Shown piece by piece: positions 6,414 through 9,899 of a DNA stretch of 9,899 bases (its first letter is position 1; each line of letters begins with the position of its first letter). The notes beneath the pieces are model-generated. The model searched no databases, was not told where the DNA came from, and was given only the letters and a program-made list of their open reading frames with translations. The position numbers and the translations under genes are program-made. The stretch lies in the NCBI GenBank assembly GCA_024642185.1, contig JAHEBR010000065.1, forward strand, positions 1 to 9,899. Direction: 5' to 3'. The DNA is from Marivivens sp. Lineage in GTDB: Bacteria > Pseudomonadota > Alphaproteobacteria > Rhodobacterales > Rhodobacteraceae.

Positions 6414-7409
6414 ATGGCAGCGCCGCGTTTCTGGTTTACCGCAGCCGACAAGCCCGCAATTGCCGCGCGGCTCCTGGCGCCGCTTGGTTGGGTTTATGGC
6501 GCGGCCACCGCCCGGCGTCTTCGGAACGGCAAGCCGTGGAAGGCCCCGGTCCCTGTGATCTGCGTGGGCAACATCAACGTGGGCGGCACCGGAAAGACAC
6601 CAACCGTTATTGCGCTGGCGCAGCGCCTCGTCGTGGCAGGATATTCACCGCACGTCGTGACGCGCGGCTATGGTGGCTCCACCATAGGTCCGCTTCAGGT
6701 TGAGGAACGCAAGCACAGCGCGGCAGATGTTGGAGACGAGCCTCTGCTTCTTGCTGCCTTCGTTCCCACGTGGGTCGCCCGCAACAGGGCTGCCGGAACG
6801 AAGAGAGCCGTCGATGCCGGAGCAAATGTCGTTCTATTGGACGATGGTTTTCAGAACCCCTCGGTCGCCAAAGACCTCTCGCTCGTGGTCGTCGATGCGC
6901 GGCGCGGCTTTGGCAATGGCCGCGTCCTGCCGGCCGGCCCGCTGAGAGAACCGGCCGCAAAGGGGCTTGAACGCGCCGACCTCGTGCTTTCGATCGGTGG
7001 CGATCAAGACCAGACCGCTTTCGCGGCGACGCTCGATTTCGCCGGCCCGCATCTGCGCGGCCAACTGATTCCCCTGCCAACCGGAATGCCGTGGGAAGGG
7101 ATGCGGGTCTTGGCCTTTGCGGGGATCGGCAATCCGGAGAAGTTCTTCGCAACGCTTCGGGCTCTGGGCGCCGAGGTGATCCGCGGCGAGGCGCTTGAGG
7201 ATCACCAACCCCTGACCGAAGCCCTGATGAAGCGGCTCGAGGTCGAGGCCATGGCCCGCGGGGCGCAGCTTGTGACCACCGAGAAGGACGCCGTGCGCCT
7301 GCCCGACAGCTTCCGCGCCAAGGTTTTGACACTCCCGGTCAGGCTCGATCTTGAGGATTGGGCGCCGCTCGATGCGGCGCTGGCGAAGATCGGCCTTAGC
7401 CCCCGATAA
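6414..7409 (+). CDS. lpxK: Tetraacyldisaccharide 4'-kinase LpxK
   Basis: 331 residues, normal for the family. The enzyme phosphorylates the 4' position of tetraacyldisaccharide 1-phosphate to make lipid IVA, the sixth step of the Raetz lipid A pathway, on the cytosolic face of the inner membrane. A hydrophobic N-terminal helix (about 15-33) fits membrane association. It is followed by the Walker A loop GGTGKTP (57-63), DEP (108-110, whose Asp matches the catalytic Asp99 of the Aquifex enzyme), DDGFQN (143-148), GFGNGRVLPAGPLREP, and EDH with His264 (cf. catalytic His261). A TTEKDAVRLPD segment follows near the C-terminus. All key residues are present, so it should be active. The ATG at 6414 comes 1 nt after the stop of the WaaA-like gene, with AGGA (6403-6406) as ribosome site. 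Its 3' end overlaps the convergent CoA-transferase gene by 14 nt. Confidence 0.95.
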   Translation: MAAPRFWFTAADKPAIAARLLAPLGWVYGAATARRLRNGKPWKAPVPVICVGNINVGGTGKTPTVIALAQRLVVAGYSPHVVTRGYGGSTIGPLQVEERKHSAADVGDEPLLLAAFVPTWVARNRAAGTKRAVDAGANVVLLDDGFQNPSVAKDLSLVVVDARRGFGNGRVLPAGPLREPAAKGLERADLVLSIGGDQDQTAFAATLDFAGPHLRGQLIPLPTGMPWEGMRVLAFAGIGNPEKFFATLRALGAEVIRGEALEDHQPLTEALMKRLEVEAMARGAQLVTTEKDAVRLPDSFRAKVLTLPVRLDLEDWAPLDAALAKIGLSPR

Positions 7410-8520
7410 TCTTTTGATCCTGCCCCAGACGCGGCGAGGGGCGGTCGAGCGCAAGCTCTGCATCGGAGAAGACGATCGGTGTCCGAACAGACGGAATGCC
7501 GTTCAGATCGACCTTCATGCCACGAGCGACAATCTGCGGATCGGCAAAAGCCTCGCCCACATCGTTGATCGGGCCGGCGGGAATCCCCTCGCGCTCGCAA
7601 GCGGCCAAGAGGTCGGCCTTGGTCCAGCCCACGGTCAGCGCCATGATCTTGCCGACGATCTCATCGCGGTGGGCGAGGCGGTCGGCGTTGGTCGCATATT
7701 TGGGATCGGTGCCAAGCTCGGGCTGGCCGAGAACAGAGCAAAGCTTCCGATACTGGCTGTCGTTGCCCGAGGCGATGATGATGTAGCCGTCGGAGCAATC
7801 GAAGACCTGATAGGGCACGATATTGGGATGCGCGTTGCCCATACGGGCTGGCGCCTTGCCCGAAGCGAGGAAGTTCATCGCCTGATTGGCCATCGTCGCC
7901 ACGGCCACATCGAAGAGCGCCATATCGACCATCTGGCCCTTGCCGGTCTTTTCGCGCTGGTGCAACGCGGCGAGGATGCCGGTCGAGGCGTAGATGCCGG
8001 TATAGATATCGGTGACCGCAACACCGACCTTCTGCGGCTGGGTCGTGGGCTCGCCGGTGACGGACATAAGCCCCGACATCCCCTGCACGATGTAGTCGTA
8101 TCCCGCGCGCGAGGCATATGGGCCGGTCTGGCCGAAACCTGTGATCGAACAATAGATCAGGCGGGGATAGCGGGCGTGCAGGCTTGCGAAATCGAGGCCG
8201 AAACGCGCAAGCCCGCCAACCTTGAAATTCTCGATCACCACATCGGCGTCGGCCAGAAGGCGATGCACCGCGGCGATGCCCTCTTCGGTGCGGAAATCGA
8301 CCGTGACCGATTTCTTGCCGCGGTTGCAGCCGTGGAAATAGGCGGCGGTCTTTTCGCCCTCGTTCTCGATGAACGGCGGGCCCCATTTGCGGGTGTCGTC
8401 GCCCTCGGGGCTTTCGACCTTGATCACATCGGCGCCAAGGTCGGCCAGTATCTGGCCCGCCCAGGGGCCAGCAAGAATCCGCGCCAGTTCGACGACTTTC
8501 AGCCCGGCAAGAGGGGTCAT
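7396..8520 (-). CDS. Family III (CaiB/BaiF) CoA-transferase, possibly succinyl-CoA:dicarboxylate type
   Basis: 374 residues, slightly under the usual 390-430. These cytosolic enzymes move CoA between carboxylic acids and form interlocked dimers. Visible family segments are LAGPWAGQILADLGADVIKVE (16-36), DDTRKWGPPF (41-50), NRGKKSVTVDF (66-76), VIENFKVGGLARFGLD (95-110), YCSITGFGQTGPY (123-135) and the catalytic Asp171 in VTDIYTGIYA, matching Asp169 of formyl-CoA transferase. Later GNAHPNIVPYQVF and GIPAGPIND resemble, from memory, the succinyl-CoA:glutarate CoA-transferase (SUGCT) branch; the exact substrate is inference. The ATG at 8520 directly follows the TAA of the dsbA-like gene with no spacer, and GGAG (8536-8533) lies 12 nt upstream, so translation is probably coupled. 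The tail overlaps lpxK by 14 nt. Confidence 0.9.
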   Translation of the reverse strand: MTPLAGLKVVELARILAGPWAGQILADLGADVIKVESPEGDDTRKWGPPFIENEGEKTAAYFHGCNRGKKSVTVDFRTEEGIAAVHRLLADADVVIENFKVGGLARFGLDFASLHARYPRLIYCSITGFGQTGPYASRAGYDYIVQGMSGLMSVTGEPTTQPQKVGVAVTDIYTGIYASTGILAALHQREKTGKGQMVDMALFDVAVATMANQAMNFLASGKAPARMGNAHPNIVPYQVFDCSDGYIIIASGNDSQYRKLCSVLGQPELGTDPKYATNADRLAHRDEIVGKIMALTVGWTKADLLAACEREGIPAGPINDVGEAFADPQIVARGMKVDLNGIPSVRTPIVFSDAELALDRPSPRLGQDQKIIGG

Positions 8521-9153
8521 TTACTTCGCAAGCTCCGCATCAAGAATCGCCGCGAAGTCCTCATACGCCATGTTGGTGTATTTCTCGCCGTTGATCAGGA
8601 ACGAGGGGGTCGAGGTGATCCCGTCGCGCTCGGCGTTTTCGGTGTACCAATCGACAAGGCCCTGGGCATAGGTGGCGTCGGTCGTGCAGGCATCAATCGT
8701 TGCATCATCCAGACCGGCAACTTTGCCCATGGTCTTGAGGTTCTGGGCGATGGTCGCCGGATCGCCGCCCGCCAGCCAGTCGCGCTGGGTCTGATAAAGC
8801 ATCTCGGCCAGACCAAAGAACCGCTCGGTATTGTCGCCACAGCGGGCGATCATCGCGGCCCAAAGGCCGAAGCGATCGAAATAGACGTCGCGGTAGACGA
8901 ACTTGATGAGGTTCGTGTCGATATAGTTGGCCTTGAGCGAGACAAACTGATCCTGCGCGAAGGCGGCACAGTGCGGGCAGGTGAACGAGGCGTATTCGAT
9001 CACCTCGACCTTGGCCTCGGGATTGCCGAGAACCATCTCGAAAACACCAGCGGCCTCTTCGGTTGCCTCCTGAGCGAGGGCCGGAAGGCCACCCATCGCC
9101 ATTCCAAAGGTCATGGCGGTGGCGGCAAGGAATAGGCTGCGTCTGTTCATCAT
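8521..9153 (-). CDS. DsbA-family periplasmic thiol:disulfide oxidoreductase
   Basis: 210 residues. A signal peptide (MMNRRSLFLAATAMTFGMAM..., cleavage likely after ALA near residue 27) sends it to the periplasm. A thioredoxin fold follows, with the active-site CPHC (59-62) in EYASFTCPHCAAF and the cis-proline loop TPSF (Pro183). CPHC is the classical DsbA motif and suggests an oxidase that forms disulfides in exported proteins. There are two further cysteines, Cys105 and Cys156, which may form a second disulfide such as that described for alphaproteobacterial DsbA proteins (for example Wolbachia alpha-DsbA1). The start is the first of two adjacent ATGs. It overlaps the DUF721 stop (ATGA), and GGAAAGA (9167-9161) lies 7 nt upstream. 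No dsbB is present here. Isomerase or reductase activity cannot be excluded. Confidence 0.92.
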   Translation of the reverse strand: MMNRRSLFLAATAMTFGMAMGGLPALAQEATEEAAGVFEMVLGNPEAKVEVIEYASFTCPHCAAFAQDQFVSLKANYIDTNLIKFVYRDVYFDRFGLWAAMIARCGDNTERFFGLAEMLYQTQRDWLAGGDPATIAQNLKTMGKVAGLDDATIDACTTDATYAQGLVDWYTENAERDGITSTPSFLINGEKYTNMAYEDFAAILDAELAK

Positions 9154-9677
9154 CGCTGGTTCTTTCCGTTTCGTGATTTGGTTAAGACATTGGCGCCCAA
9201 CGCCTGAAGCGCAAGACGCAATTCATCGTTTGAAACATCTTTCGAGAAGTTGGCAGAGCTTGCCTCGATCTCGGGATCGGGTGTCGGAGCCGCAGACTTC
9301 GGCGCGGGGGCAAAGACCGCTTGCCCCTCGGCAAAGCCGGTGGGCGCCGTCTGGGTGATCCTCAGCCGCGAAATCGCGCGATAGCCGTAGCAGGCATTCA
9401 CCCGCTCGCAGATCTGCTCTTTCTGCATCTCGATCATCGGCGCGTGGGGGCCGGTGGTCAGGATCGTCAGGGTCGCGCCCATGCCGCCCTTGCCATAGCT
9501 GACCTCGACAGGGCGCGTCACGGCGGCAATCGCTTCGCCCACAACCTCGGACCAATGCGTCAAAAGCCTGCTCACCGCAAAGCCGCGCTTCTCCGATGCC
9601 TCGCGGATGCGGGTCTGCATCAGGCTCGAGGCGCGGGAGAATCCGCGCGTTGTTCCGTTTTGGCGTGGCTCTGTCAT
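9150..9677 (-). CDS. DUF721 / DciA-like protein
   Basis: 175 residues, no signal peptide. The N-terminal two-thirds is the DUF721 domain: helix SLMQTRIREASEKRGF, then LLTHWSEVVGEAIAAVTRPVEV, with the conserved Trp42 and VVG, and beta strands ATLTILTTGPHAPMIEMQ and ISRLRIT. DUF721 proteins include DciA, the ancestral loader of the replicative helicase DnaB, which acts at the origin in the cytosol. Alphaproteobacteria generally lack DnaC, so this role is plausible but inferred. After about residue 115 the chain is Ala/Pro rich (APAPKSAAPTPDPE), probably disordered, and ends in a short helix NDELRLALQALGANV. The ATG at 9677 has only a weak ribosome site, so a slightly different start is possible. 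It is the first gene of the leftward group and diverges from mutY. Confidence 0.85.
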   Translation of the reverse strand: MTEPRQNGTTRGFSRASSLMQTRIREASEKRGFAVSRLLTHWSEVVGEAIAAVTRPVEVSYGKGGMGATLTILTTGPHAPMIEMQKEQICERVNACYGYRAISRLRITQTAPTGFAEGQAVFAPAPKSAAPTPDPEIEASSANFSKDVSNDELRLALQALGANVLTKSRNGKNQR

Positions 9678-9688
9678 TGTCAGGGGCT

Positions 9689-9717
9689 ATTCTAGAGGAG
9701 CCGGCGCCACGCGCCAG
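9689..9717 (-). promoter_or_regulatory. Candidate promoter for the DUF721-dsbA-CoA-transferase group
   Basis: On the minus strand CTGGCG (9717-9712) and TAGAAT (9694-9689) are 17 bp apart. The -10 matches well (four of six with conserved TA and final T), the -35 only three of six. The predicted start of transcription, near 9682, would leave a leader of only a few nucleotides before the ATG at 9677. This agrees with the poor ribosome site there. An inverted repeat GGCGC-CAC-GCGCC (9703-9715) falls in the spacer and could be an operator. Confidence 0.35.
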
Positions 9718-9731
9718 AGAAACCGCGATAT

Positions 9732-9735
9732 GGAG
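9732..9735 (+). promoter_or_regulatory. Ribosome binding site favouring a TTG start for mutY
   Basis: GGAG lies 9 nt before the TTG at 9745, while the ATG at 9760 has no purine-rich element at a usable distance. The TTG start also gives about the same N-terminal lead before the WYD motif as E. coli MutY. An in-frame stop TAA at 9739 rules out starts further upstream. Confidence 0.45.
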
Positions 9736-9744
9736 CCATAAACA

Positions 9745-9899
9745 TTGCGTGACGCCGATATGAGCCAAATCCTGCTCGGCTGGTATGATCGCAACGCGCG
9801 TGACCTGCCGTGGCGCGTCGCGCCCGATGCGTCGCGCGCCGGTCTGCGCGCCGATCCCTATCGGGTCTGGCTTTCGGAGGTGATGCTTCAGCAGACCAC
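9745..9899 (+). CDS. mutY: A/G-specific adenine glycosylase MutY, 5' end only
   Basis: About 51 residues are visible before the window ends. MutY removes adenine mispaired with 8-oxoguanine and belongs to the helix-hairpin-helix/FeS glycosylases. The identity rests on ILLGWYDRNARDLPWR and on DPYRVWLSEVMLQQT, which holds the catalytic Glu (Glu37 in E. coli; codon at 9877-9879). An extra dozen residues between these motifs (VAPDASRAGLRADP region) are usual in alphaproteobacterial MutY. The start is taken as TTG at 9745 because of the upstream GGAG; the ATG at 9760 is the alternative and would remove five residues. It is transcribed away from the DUF721 gene across a 67-bp gap. Confidence 0.92.
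   Translation, partial: MRDADMSQILLGWYDRNARDLPWRVAPDASRAGLRADPYRVWLSEVMLQQT

Noticed and set aside
7351..9135. A 594-codon open frame on the plus strand across the CoA-transferase and dsbA-like genes
   Set aside because: It is antisense to two clearly recognisable genes, and its composition (rich in Gly, Arg, Asp, His, Val) is that of a shadow frame in GC-rich DNA. No domain was recognised.
1..9899. Defence system, prophage, CRISPR array, insertion sequence, tRNA or riboswitch
   Set aside because: No direct repeat arrays, transposase or integrase motifs, terminal inverted repeats, cloverleaf-like sequence or long structured leader were seen. All sizable stretches are covered by recognisable chromosomal genes.

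Overview
The window looks like ordinary core chromosome of a GC-rich alphaproteobacterium, most probably a member of the Rhodobacteraceae (Rhodobacterales). The support is a DUF2125 exported protein, a DUF4170 small protein, a WaaA-like protein directly before lpxK, and a divergent mutY | DUF721-dsbA arrangement, together with strong G/C third-position bias in most genes. No mobile element, phage gene, CRISPR array, tRNA or rRNA gene was seen. No stretch over 300 bases lacks a gene.

Layout. On the minus strand at the left end lie a classical short-chain dehydrogenase (344-1093) and a crotonase-family enoyl-CoA hydratase-like gene (1-347, cut by the window edge), joined by an ATGA stop/start overlap. 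A 106-bp divergent region (1094-1199) containing an 18-bp near-perfect palindrome separates them from a six-gene rightward run. That run is an exported DUF2125 protein (1200-2702), a TldE/PmbA metalloprotease subunit (2759-4105), a CysQ-like bisphosphate phosphatase with a TTG start (4092-4880), a DUF4170 small protein (4935-5180), a strongly divergent WaaA/KdtA-like glycosyltransferase (5204-6412) and the lipid A 4'-kinase LpxK (6414-7409). Spacing is tight (overlaps or gaps of 1 to 56 nt), so much of it may be co-transcribed. A possible internal promoter lies before the DUF4170 gene.

lpxK meets a leftward group tail to tail with a 14-nt overlap. That group, in transcription order, is a DUF721/DciA-like gene (9150-9677), a DsbA-family periplasmic thiol oxidoreductase (8521-9153) and a family III (CaiB/BaiF) CoA-transferase (7396-8520). 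They are joined by an ATGA overlap and by a stop codon abutting a start codon. A 67-bp divergent region separates the group from the 5' end of mutY, which runs off the right edge.

How the genes fit together. LpxK and the WaaA-like protein point to lipid A/inner-core LPS work at the inner membrane. CysQ removes 3'-phosphoadenosine phosphate or a related phosphomonoester. The SDR, the crotonase and the CoA-transferase point to acyl-CoA or organic-acid catabolism. MutY and DciA belong to DNA repair and replication.

I found no convincing undescribed system. The most interesting points are a WaaA-like protein that has lost nearly every canonical catalytic and donor-binding motif while staying tightly coupled to lpxK, two palindromes in likely promoter regions, and a crotonase with Gly at the usual first catalytic Glu position.
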